NCBI GenBank assembly: GCA_036583965.1
Contig: JAZBQD010000027.1
Coordinates: 4,482,687 to 4,546,686 of the forward strand
Length of the DNA: 64,000 bases
Origin: Prunella strophiata
Taxonomy: Eukaryota; Chordata; Aves; Passeriformes; Prunellidae
Direction of reading: 5' to 3'
Shown one piece after another: positions 44,761-57,549 of the stretch (position 1 is its first letter; each line of letters begins with the position of its first letter). The notes beneath the pieces are model-generated. The model searched no databases. It saw only the letters and a program-made list of their open reading frames with translations, and had not been told where the DNA came from. The translations under genes and the position numbers were made by a program.

Positions 44761-46960
44761 GCTCAAAAAGCCACTTGGTGCTTTTGGAGACTGGAGCTAC
44801 TCAAACATTTTAATGAGATTTGTTGTCATTGCTGTTGGAAAACACTGCTTCATCCAAACCAGAACATCTTGCATGTGAAATAGTCCCATTAATAACATTT
44901 CCATGGGAAAGTGTTCAGCTTTTCTGGGGTCAATTTATAAGCAAAGAATCTAAATGAGAACCCCAATCTTCTCAGTCTGAAACCAGATGTTTCAATGGCA
45001 ACAACGACAACAACAAAAAACATTTTGGGGAAGCGTTTGTAAAGTTTGGTTCTTTTTCCACACCGGAATGAAAACACATTTCCAGACCTCACAGACCTTT
45101 GTGGAAGTGCACTGCAGATCTCTGGCTGCCTCAACCAGAAACTTCTTGCACCCACCAGGAAAGGGGCTGGCATGTAAATCCTTTGTTAGTCCAGCCATGC
45201 CATGGTGACCCCACCCCACCCTTGGACTTGGATAGGGATGTCACCCATCTGCTGCTGTCTGTGCTTCTCCCCATCTGCCCTGAAGCCTCTGGAAATGCAG
45301 AAGAGCTGCCCTGCTTTTCTTCACCTGTGGAAATGTAAAATATGGTTCACAAAAAGTAGGAAGAGTTCTTTGGATGTGTGAGCAGCCATCTGGGGGAGAG
45401 GACAATGCTGTGGCATCATGAGATGTGAAATGCTGCCACTAAATAACAGCACAGAGTAGGTTTATAACACAGCAATCAGGAGTGCACGTGAAAGGCAAAG
45501 CTAAAGGCTGGACAAGGCTGCAAGGGATGTCCTCATTTCCCAGTGCTTGCTATCCAACACCATCCCACAGCTGCCAGTGTGCAGGTTTGAGTGCCACCCA
45601 TCAGTGCTGCACCAGCAGTGGCTTGGGGACTCCTGGCTGGTAGGAGGTACCCAGCTAGGGTGGGTGAGTGTATCCATGTATGTCTTTAGGGTGGAACAGG
45701 CAGTTTTTAACTTCTTGCCAACACTCTGTGCATGACTGCAGTTGGTGGGGAAGAAAGGACAACATTTTGATACCAGTTCTGCTGGCTGACCCTTCTGTGC
45801 CCACAAGCAACATGTGTGAATGACAATTTCCTTCACCTAAAGGCACTGCTGCAGCCAGGCAAGGTATAAACTGCATTTATCCAAGGCACTTAAAGGCAAA
45901 TTTTTTTTTTCCTCAGCCAGCGTGTTGGCTTTTATCATTCAACAGGCCATGGAATTGTTTTCCCTAACATCCCCTTAAGAAGGATGTATTTTTCAAAATA
46001 CTGCCATTCCCTTCTCTAAAACAGGTTTTGATGTGGCTACTTCAAATCAAAACCATGAGCTTTCCTCTCCTCACGCCCACCAACTTAAAACCTGCCCCCG
46101 ATGCCAGTGGTTCAGAACTATCCAAATAAAGCAGTTGCTTTAAGGAGTGTTTGCTTTTCCTCTCAGGCTCCTTCTCCTGACGCTATATTGTTTGTGGAAA
46201 AAGAGTTCTCTGGGTGGGTCATTGAGCTGTCGTGGTTAAGAAGCTGTATTTGAAGTCTGCTTCAGTGTAGAAGAAAAACATGTCAAAACAGCCTTGAAAG
46301 TACAGCTCCCTTTTTTTCCCTCCTCCATGTCAGGATGTTACCTTTTCCCCTTCCATGTAGCAGCTCTCTCCCATGAAAAACAGCTTCTTGAGGACATTTG
46401 CTGGGTGGCTCCAAAATGCAGTGAAAATAACACTCTTTTCATACCAGGAAAACAAATTGCTTCTGGAATAAAGCCGTGCCTATACAGCTCTGCGTTTTAA
46501 CTTTGCTTGAATACTCACTCCTGGATATCTTTATATCAGGGAAACATGCTTAATTATTCCTGAGTAATTTTGCCTGCTGGACTGCAATTCCTCAAATAAA
46601 TGCTATGTGGGATTTTCCTGATGATGTTCTTTTTGTTTGAAAGGATGCCAACGAGCAGGTCTCCCTCTTCCATCTTCCCCCTCTACCTTTTGACTTTAAA
46701 GCAGATTCTTGGTGCTCCTTAAGCAAACACTCCTCTGAGATAATTTTTCATGGAGTGGCATGAATGCCATGAGCCCAAAAATGGCATTAATGCATTTTTC
46801 TTCTGTGGCTTTGGAATGATGTGCATCTAACTGAGGATGTGTGTTGCCTCGGAGAATGCTCTGTTTTCTATTCCTGTGTTTGATTCTCTGCAGCTGGGGA
46901 GCCACGTTTCACAGGTGGTTGGGAAGCTTATTAGATTATTCATAACTGGGTTTATTTCTT
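44761..46960. other. Single-copy non-coding DNA
   Basis: No gene is supported; the longest frame is 111 codons (antisense 45501-45836). A CAACGACAACAAC triplet run at about 45000-45015 and a T run at 45901-45910 are the only low-complexity features. Confidence 0.5.
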
Positions 46961-46997
46961 CCCCCCCCCCCCCCCGCTTTTTTTTTTTTTTTTTTTT
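46961..46997. repeat. C15-GC-T20 homopolymer pair
   Basis: Fifteen C are followed by G, C and twenty T. Such adjacent homopolymers are prone to length error in sequencing. Confidence 0.9.
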
Positions 46998-47912
46998 CCC
47001 TCTAAGCAATTAAAAACATGTGTCAAAGGAGGCCTGAGATGATTAAAAGCACTCTTGACATCTCTTTCCCATTTACCTTTTGCTGTTTTCACTTGGGTTA
47101 CACAGATCCTGGTGCTGGTACCCACTTGGCCCTAAAGGAGAGAGAAGTGAGTGTTTTTCCTGTTAGAAATAGTTAAAATAAAAAAGATTTGCTGCTGGTT
47201 TATCAGTGACTCCTGTGTGAGAAAACTCTATTGTATTCCTGGGAATAAGCAGCAATCACAGACATAATTATCATAATGATGATGAATGTTTTCAGGCATT
47301 TTTTCTGCTGGTGACCACAGAGCAGTGACAGACACTGTTCATCTGAAGATGAATTCCCAATCCATGGCATTCTTAAAAGAGGCACACACACCAGGAAGGG
47401 GAAAAGTATTGAGAGAGTCACTGATGGGGAGAATTCTCTGAGCCAGAAGAGAAGTTGTTAATACACGAATCCCCAGCTGAAATTCAGTGTGGATGGTGAG
47501 GATTTGCAAGCCTCCATCAGGATGGTCCAGACCATGTGTGAGCCAGACACCAGCTTGGCATCCCCTCCAGAGGAGGACTCTGGTAGCTCTCACGTGGCCT
47601 GTTCAGCTCCTGGTTCCCAGAGGAGCCCAGGCTGACTTCTCAGAGATGTTGAGCTTTGACTGGCTCGGGCTCAGGCTGTGCTTATGAATAGTCTGACCCC
47701 AAAAAGCTGAGCTGATTTTCAGGGAAGAGCTTCAAGCAAAGGAAATCAATTCAGTGTTGTACATTGTATAGGCTTTTTAAAGGGGTTTTGTTTAAAAAAA
47801 AGTAGGATTCACATTTGGTTGAAACTGCTGGATTCTTAAAGAATTCATGCATGCAATGGAAGGAGAAGGGGTAAAAAGATAAATCTCAGAAGTAGCAGTG
47901 TTATGAACAGAG
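46998..47912. other. Single-copy non-coding DNA
   Basis: Nothing recognised; frames are 84 codons or shorter. Confidence 0.5.
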
Positions 47913-48082
47913 ATCATAAAATCATGGAATCATACAATGGTTTGGGTGGCAAGAGACCTTAGAGATCATCCAGTTCCACCCTCTGCCATGGGCAGGGACA
48001 CCTTCTACTAGACCAGGCTGTTCAAAACTCAAAATCTCCATCCAGCCTGGCCTTGGACACTCCCAGGGATGGGGTATTCACT
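47913..48082 (-). mobile_element. CR1 LINE 3' end, antisense
   Basis: The plus strand reads ATCATAAAATCATGGAATCA (decayed eight-base terminal tandem), CAATGGTTTGGGTGGCAAG, GAGATCATCCAGTTCCACC, CTCTGCCATGGGCAGGGACA, CTACTAGACCAGGCTGTTCA and CCTGGCCTTGGACACTCCC. It is truncated just after GGGATGGGGTATTCAC. Confidence 0.95.
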
Positions 48083-51000
48083 CTTCTCCAGACATGTCCC
48101 ATCCCTGGAGTGGTTCCCACCAAAACCTGTCAGGCAGAAAGTCTTTGTCTTCATCTTCCTCACTATGTGTCAGTGACAACTACACCTCCACAGTGCAGCA
48201 GCCTGTTTTTACCATCAGCCAGCAAGTCCCTCCTCTTCTCCAGCTCTTCTGCTGCTAAATAATTCAGATACTGAAAAGTTTCCTTTTAAAATGCTCCTGG
48301 CTTATATGTACCCCTCATGCATCATGATTTTCTGCATTATCTCCTCCTCTGCCTTTGGGTCACTTCTTATACACAGGAAACAAGAACAGGATGGCAAAGC
48401 TTGTATGAAATATCCATCTTTGTGTGGGAGAAAACACAGACAGCTGAGTCAGGCCATGCTCACAAACAGTCCAAACACTGCAAAATATCCAGCCCCACCA
48501 CTCCTCCAGCTGCAGGTTTTCCCAGTCCAACCATCCACCACCACTCATTTGTACAATCAGCCTCTTTGGAAATCGCCCACCTCGAGGAGCTGCTCTTTGG
48601 AAATATCAGGGTGAAAACGACTTTAAAAGCAGCTTGGACAGCAGTGGGTGTCTGAGGTTGAGCCTGGATTTACACCTAACCTCACCCTAACTGGATCTGG
48701 AGTTGTGGAATGTGCTGCCTGCACAGAAAATGTCCCTGGCAGCAGGCTGCTGTCATGTTCAGTGGCACATCCACACTGCCATCAGCTGTGCTCCTCGGTG
48801 ACCTTTCCTTCACAGACGGAAATGAACTTCTCCTTCTCTTCATCCTGACATCTGCCAGCAATCTGAGGCTGCACAGCTTGGTTTCCTACTCACCCTTTTG
48901 GTGAGGAAAGGTCACGTGGGATGAGCATAATAATGTTTCCTAGTTAACCCGTGCGTCTCACCTCTGGTTCTAATCACCTCCTGGTATGGAAACCAATGGC
49001 ATGGCTATGGTGTCTGATCAGAGGAGAAACCAGATCCACTCAGCTTTCATTTTTTTTCTCCCCTCAAAGACAATTCAAACTTGTCTAAATTCCTACTTTT
49101 CAAGAGAGGAGTTAGTGGGAAGGCTTCATTCAGTAGCCATGGGAACACACAAAGAAAAGAAGCAACCTAACAGCTGACTTACATGGAAGTAACAGAACAA
49201 ACCTTGTGTCCATCAGGGGAATCTGGAGTCATTCTGGAATTTTATTGTGCAAAACTACCAGTTCTTCTTATCCCAGAGATCACCCTATTTCCTGTCCAGA
49301 GATCTGTTCCTCTCAGGCACTTTTCAGCTTTTCCACTTGCAGGTTTTGTCCCCTGAGACATTTCCCAGAGGGTGAGGAGAGCTGCAGTGCTGCTCACAGG
49401 TCTGCCTCTGATATCCTGTGTAGCCTGTGGAGGTCACCAGCAATGTCACTCCTGAGAACTTGCTTTTCCAGCTGAATCAAGGCCAGGTTCCTCTGGAGGG
49501 CTGTGATCCAGGAGACAACACTTCCCATCGCATCCGTTCAGGGAGCGCTGCCTGATGCTGCACAGCCCTGGCTGGGATTGCCCCCAGTAATGATGTTCCT
49601 CCAATTAACCTCACTGAGATCAGACCTTGTCCAGCTCACAGTGATTCTGAAAATCCCATTTGCCTCATCTTCTTGGTCCACGGGTTCCCCCAGGATGATG
49701 TCACTTCCTCTGCCTGCACCAGAGGTGGAAATGTCTTGCTGCTTGCTCATGTTCCTGTAGGGTCTCTCAGCAGCACCAGGAGGCACAAACAAATAACAGT
49801 GTACAGCACCAGTAGAAGTTTATTGGAGCTGAGATTGGGGGGTAATTGCCTAAAGCAAGGAGAGATAGGCTGGGTTTTTGGGATGGCTGGACTCCACAGT
49901 GAAGCAAGAAACCCCCATCCTACCAACAGCTGTGCCAGGGCTTATCTCCTTTCCTCCACTTCTGGTTTATTAACATTAGGTCCTGATGAGCTGAGCTGCC
50001 AGCCATGCCTGTGCTTCCCTGCCTTCACAGATTGCTTTCACAAATGGTGTGACCTCTTCTTTCTCTGCTTGCTCTGCAAATATCATTTTATACCAGGATG
50101 TTTTCCAGCCTGCCCAGCTGCACCAAAGTGACGACTTCTGGAGGAAGAAGTCAGCCCAAGGTGTTGATGCAGCCTGACTGGAGCTACAGGGAGCTCTCAC
50201 ACTACACATTTTCTTATGTTTCTCTCCTAGATCACTCTTTTTCTGCAGCTTGAACTCTCTGTTTTTCTCATCTGGAACCTTCCTGTGCATGCCCTAGGGC
50301 TCAGCAAAGCCCCCCTCAATTCAGAGCTGGGAAAGATGATGCTCTTTTCTTAACCCTGAAAAGAGTAGTTGGTGGCAAAAACTGCAGAAAAATCAGCTTT
50401 TTCTTCCCCCTCCTCCTCCTCCCATCCTCCCCATGGGTGCTGCTGCTCACCCATATTTTCCCAAGCCCTTTATTTTCATGGAGTTAAGGAAGCAAAAGGT
50501 TCTTTGGGATTTACATGCCTTTGAGGTAAAGGCAGAGCAGCTTTGAGACCTGACTCCTCCTCTCTGCTACCTGCTTTGTGGCTGGCACTACAAACCATGG
50601 GAGAGGGATTTTACCCAAACTTTGCAGCTTTTTCACATTGCTCTCTGAGCTGACACCTTTCCTTTGAAACAGAGAACATGACAAGCACTTTTTGCCCAGT
50701 GTCTTGAATCTTAATCCAATTTTTGCAAGGGATTAAAGGATTTTGTGGGCAGGTGCTTTTCTTTTTTTTTTTTTTTTTTAATTCCTTTCCTCATCCACTT
50801 TGCTGCTGTGCTTGGACAGATAATTTCTGCTGGGTAGGAAATGCAGCCAAAGCAAGTAGTTTACTGTCTTTTCTCAGTAAATAATCATAAAAATTATCAG
50901 CCTCAGATTTATTTTGACATGAAATTAAAGCTATGTTCAGACACAACAGAAAAATATCACAAATAAAAACTGCACCAAGAACCCGTCTCCAAAGTGGTTG

Positions 51001-51588
51001 GTTCCTTCCTGAGTTACCTATGCAGTAGAATTGTGATTTCAGTGGGAATATAAAGGCAAAGCTGGTGTTAAATCTGGAACTGGTTTGCACCCAGGCTTTG
51101 CCTGGTGGCCTCATCAATCTCGTTTGATCGATTCGTCCCATGTTGTCCCAGTAGGGCTGAATGCAAAAAGGAGCAACAGAGAGGTTTTGTTTTGATACCA
51201 TATCAAGTTATTCCTGAGGGAGTCCTACAGGGGCAGAGGAGGGATGTTATTCCCTGCTAATCCAGGCTGTTTGCAGGCTGGAATATCTCAGGATATTTGA
51301 GTTTGAAGGTCCCTGCAGTGAGTGTGGCTCTCGCACAGAGCACACATCAGTCAGGCACCAAGATTTCCCCTTTGCATTGAAATTCAGGAGTGAGAAGTGC
51401 AGCTCAGAGCCTCCCCTGGGTGGGTTTTGGCCTCTCATAGGAGGAGTGATGGGATTCCTCTTTGGCAGCTCCTCCTGTGGCCAAACTACAGAGTGTGTTC
51501 TTAAAAAGACTTTGCAGCAAGAAAATTACCCAAGATGTGGCCAAATCTGAGCTGGTATGAAATATGGAGGCACCCAGTGTCCTCTTTA
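48083..51588. other. Single-copy non-coding DNA
   Basis: No gene is supported. Frames up to 152 codons (49673-50131) lack domains and overlap frames in other phases. Composition is ordinary. Confidence 0.5.
50762..50779. repeat. Poly(T), 18 bases
   Basis: Uninterrupted run of 18 T. Confidence 0.9.
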
Positions 51589-51689
51589 TTTTTTTTTTTT
51601 CCCAGCCCTCTGTTTTTGGTTTTGTTTTTGTGATTGTTTTTTTTTTTTTGGTTTTTTTTTTTTTTTGGGTTTTTTTTTTTTTTTTTTTT
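51589..51689. repeat. T-rich tract with G interruptions
   Basis: About 100 bases of T runs broken by CCCAGCCCTC, GG and GGG. On the minus strand it is a long A-rich tract. Frames through it are poly-Phe or poly-Lys artefacts. Confidence 0.9.
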
Positions 51690-52322
51690 CCCATTTGGTC
51701 AGTAGGTGATGCCATTACAAGGAAAGATTGGGATTTTCCCTGTCACCAGACACCCAGATCCCTCAGGGCAGATACCTGATCCTGTCTGCACACACTCCAA
51801 AGAAGCCCATCTGTAGATCTTAAAAAGCCTGGAGTAATGTCTTTGCTGGCTTCACATAATCATGTAAAGCTTTATCCACGCCCCAAGGACAGACAATAAA
51901 ATAAACAGAGAAATTCACATAAACTGGAGGCAAAACATCACCTCAAACTCACGTTTGGTTAATATAAATAAAGATGACATTTTTTACTGTCATTACATTT
52001 CAGTTGAGTCCCTGTGCTGTCCCACCTTGCCTACATGGCATTAAGGACCACTGCAGGGATTTTTTAGTACCTTAAAGCAATCTGGTAAGATAATTTCATT
52101 TCTTCCCAGTAACACTTGTGATTAAAACACTCCCTTCCATTGTGGAAAAGACTGTGAAACATGTACTCATCTTCCCCAATAAAAGCCTTTATGGGGTTGA
52201 AGAGGGAAAGTAATGTTTTCCAGTACTCACCAAAGCTAGAATTTCATATGAAATTTTAATTCATCATGTATTTTTAACCCTGGAAACCTGATCTGGGTAG
52301 GATGGTGTTTGTATATCATGTA

Positions 52323-52323
<1 letters not shown>
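51690..52323. other. Single-copy non-coding DNA
   Basis: AT-rich, nothing recognised. Confidence 0.5.

Positions 52324-52375
<52 letters not shown>
52324..52375 (+). repeat. (CA)26 microsatellite
   Basis: Fifty-two bases of uninterrupted CA dinucleotide, flanked by TGTAT and TCCC. Likely polymorphic. Confidence 0.98.
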
Positions 52376-52376
<1 letters not shown>

Positions 52377-52761
52377 CCCTTGCCAAGGATTATTTTGCAC
52401 TTGGCTATGTGTTCCATCCACATATTAATACACTTATTTATGGGATTAATAGGATGAACTCCTGCCAAGAGCAGAGTGCTCTACATGGTGGATCAGCACG
52501 TTCTGCTGCTGTCCCTCCACCTGGGGTTGCTACAGGAAGAATCCCACACAGATTCTGGTGTCCCAGCCCTCCCCATAAAGCAGCAGTGCTGGGCTGAGTG
52601 GCTGCACTGGGGTCTCCTTTGGGTTTTACATCCCCTCTCTTGAGTCTAGCACATTTTTGGCATCTTGAGGATTAGGGTTTTGTGGTTCTCTGTGTGAAAA
52701 TGATGCATGGCAAGCTCAGCCCAGGCAGGTGCACAGCTCAGTGGCCTTGAGCTCAAGGCCA
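52376..52761. other. Spacer between two microsatellites
   Basis: Single-copy sequence, nothing recognised. Confidence 0.5.
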
Positions 52762-52966
52762 GCTCTCTTCTCTTCTCTTCTCTTCTCTTCTCTTCTCTTC
52801 TCTTCTCTTCTCTTCTCTTCTCTCTCTTCTCTTCTCTTCTCTTCTCTTCTCTTCTCTTCTCTCCTTCTCTTCTCTTCTCTTCTCTTCTCTTCTCTTCCTT
52901 CGTCTCTTCTCTTCCCTATTATCTTCCTTCTCTTTCTCTTCTCTTCTCTTCTCTTCTCTCTCTCCC
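52762..52966 (-). repeat. (TCTTC)n microsatellite, about 205 bases
   Basis: Pyrimidine-only pentanucleotide tract with CTCTC slips and a more degraded right half (CTTCGTC, CCCTATTATCTTCC). Frames on both strands are Leu-Phe-Ser-Ser or Arg-Glu-Glu-Lys repeats and are not genes. Confidence 0.97.
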
Positions 52967-53345
52967 ATGACTGTTTGCTCACTGCTCCATCAGCACAGAT
53001 TTATTTCCATGCTCGATTTGTAGGAATAAAAGAGCCAGATAAGAAATATGTTTTTAATAGCAATGTCACCAGTGAATGCTGAGCATCTCGATATCAGCCA
53101 TTAAGTAAAAGCAGGGGAGGAATGAGCATCATTTGTCTGTTGCCAGCTTCTCTCAACTGGCTTTCATTTAGAGGAGAAAAAATCCCCAATCATTTCTATC
53201 CAGGTAATAGTGAAATATATTCTTTGTCAGCAACAGGTCAAAATGCAGAGATATGTTATTCACAGCAAGCTGACTTCACATTTTCTAACCTAAATGCTGG
53301 ATTGCTCTCCTCAATTATTCACATATGTTTTCTGGTTTAATAATA
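52967..53345. other. Candidate conserved non-coding element
   Basis: AT-rich, repeat-free, with CpGs at CATGCTCGATTTG and GAGCATCTCGATATCAGCC and a right end with CCTCAATTATTCACATATG. It starts directly beside a microsatellite. Texture-based call. Confidence 0.25.
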
Positions 53346-54063
53346 ACCCACATGCTGTCCCCTAAAGAAAACTACAGACTTCATGATGTTCAGCTAGAAT
53401 ACATAGGTTTGCTCAGCCATTTCTTGTTCCAGAAGCTGAACCAGCCAGTCCCAGAGATGGAATTAAGAAGGTGCCAGTGTAAAACTCATCCTGTTAAAAT
53501 ATAAAAATATGCAATTTACCCACCGAAGAATTGCAAGTAAGGAAAGTTTTAATGATACAGTGACTTAAATAAGAGGCAGAACAATGATGATCACACTGTA
53601 ATTGCCAAGCCATGTGTTCTCTGCTCCAGGCCTTCTGCAAAGCAAATTTATTTTCTGCCCACATAGATCTGGACACTTTTCTATCAGCTCAGCTGCTGCA
53701 GTTTCTCACCCCTGGAATTTTGTGGGGCTGCAGGGGTTCATTCACTTTGGAACTGCAAAAGCAGAGTTAAAACAGCAAGTGTGAGCTGGCTTTGTGCAAT
53801 GCCTGCTTGCACACTGCTTTGGGGCTACATGTGAGCAAAGATCAGAGCCATGGGCAGGTTCTGCAGCTGGTGCTTCATAAAGAAATTATGGTCTGTTACC
53901 CCATAAGGATACTGAGGGTGAAGTCCACCTAGAAAAAAGTGGCAAAGAGCATGGTCAGAGCTTGATAAGAAGTAATTTGTGCAGCCAGGGATGTGCCAGG
54001 CAAGAAATGAGATGAGGAAACCGTCACAGGCAGAAAGTCCCACTCCTGAAATCTGCTCATGTC
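53346..54063. other. Single-copy non-coding DNA
   Basis: Nothing recognised; frames are 60-72 codons. Confidence 0.5.
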
Positions 54064-54327
54064 ATCATTCACAGAGAATTATTTGGGTTGGAAGGGACCT
54101 TAAGGGTCATCCAGTTCCAAGCAGGGACACCTTTCACTAGACCTGGCTGCTCAAAGATCCATCCAACCTGGCCTTGGACACTTCCAGGGATGGGGCATGC
54201 CACAGCTTCTCTGGGCAACCTGTGCCAGGGCATCCCCACCCTCACAGGGAAGAATTTCTTCTTAATATCCATCCTAAACCTACTCTGTTCCAGTTTAAAG
54301 CCATTCTCCCCTATCCCAGCACTTACA
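54064..54327 (-). mobile_element. CR1 LINE 3' end, antisense
   Basis: The plus strand shows ATTATTTGGGTTGGAAGGGA, CTTAAGGGTCATCCAGTTCC, then AAGCAGGGACACCTTTCACT (the CCCTGCCATGG block just before is deleted), CCTGGCCTTGGACACTTCC, CTTCTCTGGGCAACCTGTGC and CACCCTCACAGGGAAGAATT, ending near CCATTCTCCCCTATCCC. It retains about 260 bases of the 3' region, including sequence of the ORF2 end. Confidence 0.95.
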
Positions 54328-54689
54328 TTCCATCCTCATTTTCAGTGCTGTGGCAGCAGGGAGGTGCCAGCTCAGGAAAACATCACCAGGTTGGGTGATG
54401 CTGTGCTCATCACTGTTCCAAATCTCCTTGCCAGGTGTTGGATGGGAGAACTGGGCTTCTCACCAGTGGGGGTTTCAGTTTCCAGTAGAAAAAACCAAAC
54501 ATTCTGAGAACACAGATGGTGTTGACGTAACCAAACCCCATGTTCTCCCTGGAAAAAAGTTTAGTGGGAGATTTTTGACCAGCACCAAAGACACTTTCAA
54601 CCCAGAGAGCTTAGCGATCCCCTCAAAGATGAAAGGCTGAGGAGTTTCAGGTTCCCTTCCTGCCATGCATCAGCTCTGGGTGATGCCTC
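54328..54689. other. Single-copy non-coding DNA
   Basis: Nothing recognised. Confidence 0.5.
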
Positions 54690-55015
54690 AGCAGTCTGGC
54701 ATTAAACAATGCCCCACGACTCGCGAGCCCCTGCGTTCCTAAAGAGATCACTTCCAAGTGTAGTGCACTAAAACCTCATATGATTTCCATATGTCCTGCT
54801 GCCTGAATACTTTTCAACTGGTTCACAGTGAAAAAAAAAAACTTATAAACACATTACCTTGACAGGAACAATTCTTGGAGTAACAGGAGATCCGATAGCA
54901 GAGACTTTGAAAGGCGATCGTTATTATCCAGTAGCGTTTTTCTCTGTAGTCTACAAAATTTATGTCAGCGAGTCACATCCTTTCAGAGCAAAGAATGAAA
55001 AGTGCCCTGTAGGAC
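54690..55015. other. Candidate conserved non-coding element
   Basis: CpG-retaining blocks (CACGACTCGCGAGCCCC, AAAGGCGATCGTTATTATCC, TATGTCAGCGAGTCAC) sit in AT-rich repeat-free sequence. A 64-codon frame (54859-55053) is open without a domain. Among the texture-based candidates this is one of the stronger. Confidence 0.32.
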
Positions 55016-56189
55016 AGGTGAGCTCCTCCCCAAGCCTCTCCATGACTATTTAGCTCCAGAGCTGCTCGCAGCACTGCCAGCAAAGCTATTAGCTGAACAA
55101 GCCACAGAGCCGGATGCCTTGGCTGGGAGGGAAAATGATCCCAGCTTCCACATCTGGGCTTTGCTGCAGCTGTAGCCACAAGTGCTGACTGCTTTGCTGG
55201 AGGACACAGAGGGCCCAGATGGAGAGAAAAGCAGCTCTGCCACTGCTGCCCCCAAACGTGGATGGTTTGAGCAGAGAGTGGTGGAACAGCCCTCATGCTT
55301 CTGACAGCACAGAACCATCCTTAAAAACATGGCTCAGGAGGGGACATGGCTCTTGTGAGCACTGAGTGCTGTGCACAGCATGAAAAAACCTCGAGGTCTG
55401 CCAGTCTGGGCCTCCCCAGCATTCCCTGTGAGGCTGGAAGTTGGGTTTTTAAAGCCTTGGACATCTCAATCCTCTGTGCTGATTCTGGACCATTGGACCT
55501 GTCTGCCTGCTTAATGCTTTACAGGTTCATTTAACCCCTCCCCAACTCCTTCCCCACTTTATTTTCACTAAAAAAGGAGCAAATGCTCCTCTCTGCACCA
55601 GACTTCAAATTTAAGAGATGCTCAATCTCTCCAGAGCAAGATTTTTCAAATGCTATTTCTGCAGTGCCCCACCTGAAATTATCCACAAATGGGGGTCCTA
55701 GTGTTAGGAATAGTTGCAATGACAGATTGACAGAGCTGGCCTGGAAACCCCATACTCCCACCCTAGTAAAGTGGCATCTGGATGATCCAAATACTGATGT
55801 AGATGGAGGAGTTCAAAATTCAAAGCAGAAGGGTAATAACAAACCTTTGACCTTAGCCACTGATCCAGAGAATTTCTCCTGGTACACCAGTGGAAACATC
55901 TCTCACACATGGACATCCCATGACCTGCCTTGTGGGGTTTAGTGCTGCCCTGAGACAGCTCTCAGCAGCTCAGCTGGCTCCTGCAGATCTCTTAGATTCC
56001 CACATAGAAATTTAAAATTTAAATTAGTGAATCCATGAGAAGAACTCTCCTTTATCTCTCCTTGCTGTGAAGTGCATCCCTGCTTTTAACTGGGGATTGG
56101 AAGGATAACTAATATTAGTGGGGGAATAATGTGTGTTAACTGCTAAAAGCCCTTGGGAGAAGCCAGTCAGATGAACCTGTTTTCAGCGT
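55016..56189. other. Single-copy non-coding DNA
   Basis: No gene is supported. The 119-codon plus frame 55583-55942 is balanced in composition but has no recognisable domain and no splice context. Confidence 0.5.
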
Positions 56190-57150
56190 GAAGGCTGGTT
56201 CAGCTCTTTGTGAATTTGTAGTAAATCAGCACTTCATAATAAGAACAAATGTTTCATTCTCACTTAAAAATTACCACGGTCAGAGCCTTGTAATGTGCAG
56301 TTTTCATGCAGGGCTTACATGACGGGAACTTAAATCTGTCCCATTTTCATCTGTAATTTAAAACGTGTTATTTTGATCGATGAATTAGTAAAGGAACCCG
56401 GGATAATTTTGAAACTACCAGCTTAGTAAAGTTGCCTGACCTTGCAAATAACCTTTCCAGTTTAGAAGATTTTAATAGCTTAACTATTAGCTAATCTCCT
56501 GGGAAACGTTTTTTCCTGGGCAAAACTAGTATGGAAATACAACACCAGTAATAAGGTTTCCATCTTTCTTCTATCTTGATCTTTTTAATTAATTGCCACG
56601 CAGTAAAAACATAAGATTGGGAGGCAGGGGGTAAAAATCCTTGCAGGGGGAGGGCAGGAGTTAACTGTGGGTTGTTTCTAGGCTTTACCTGCCTTTTTTG
56701 CATGGATTCATTAGGTGTTGAAATATATTAGCAATTGTTAAGGCATAACTGCTGCTTGATTGCTTGACACTCTGGGCTGAAAGCTGTGAAATAGATCACT
56801 TTGTAATGGAAAAAAGCTGCTCCGGCTTATAATGAATAAACATTAAAACCTAGAATGGCTCGCAGGGCACCTCAACAAGCCCCGGAGAGTTTTTGTGTTG
56901 CAGTTGCATGTAGCTGATTCTCGGGGTTTGTGGGTTATTTCTTTCTGAGGAAGGGCAGTGGTTCTTCCGAGGGCGATAAAGGACTGCAAATACAGGATTT
57001 GTTACAGGAAAAAACAGGGCCGTGTACATGTGAATGGGACAGGGTGGAAATTCATGGCTCAGGTGGAATGTGGACTAAAATATTGTATAAAACACCGGCA
57101 TCCTGCTGACTGGATTTTCCCGAAGTTCCTAGTGCATTTTTATATAGTGG
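56190..57150. other. Candidate conserved non-coding block
   Basis: Nearly 1 kb of repeat-free, AT-rich sequence with isolated CpGs. It has many TAAT/ATTA and paired half-sites: AAAATTACCACGG, TTTTGATCGATGAATTAG, AATAGCTTAACTATTAGC and GCTTATAATGAATAAAC. The texture matches vertebrate developmental enhancers. No coding frame exceeds 70 codons. Confidence 0.35.
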
Positions 57151-57549
57151 CCCTCTAACACAAGCACTGTGCTGGATTGAGGAGATGCTCTCCCCATGGA
57201 ATTACCTGGCTGATAAAGGGGTTCTCATTTGATTTCACCCGTGTTTTGCACTATGTTTTTCGATGCTGTCTGGGGAAAAGGGAAAAACGAAAGGAAATTC
57301 TGCTTTCCAGGCTAGCCTTTTTCACTTCTGTGGCTCTCCAGCAGCACAGCTCCAGGTACAGCTGAGGGCAGCCCCAGTAGGGATGAGGACAAGGGGACAT
57401 CACTGTGCCCAGCACCCAGTCGGTGTTTGCTGTGCTGCAGCTGCTGTTTCACCTCCAAACTCATTAACTATTTCTGTTCCAGTAACAGGAAACCAGAGGC
57501 AAGCAACTGAAAGGTCCTTTCAGACCACAAAAAAATGAATGTTTCAAGG
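57151..57549. other. Single-copy non-coding DNA
   Basis: Nothing recognised; composition becomes GC-richer towards the GGGA tract. Confidence 0.5.
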
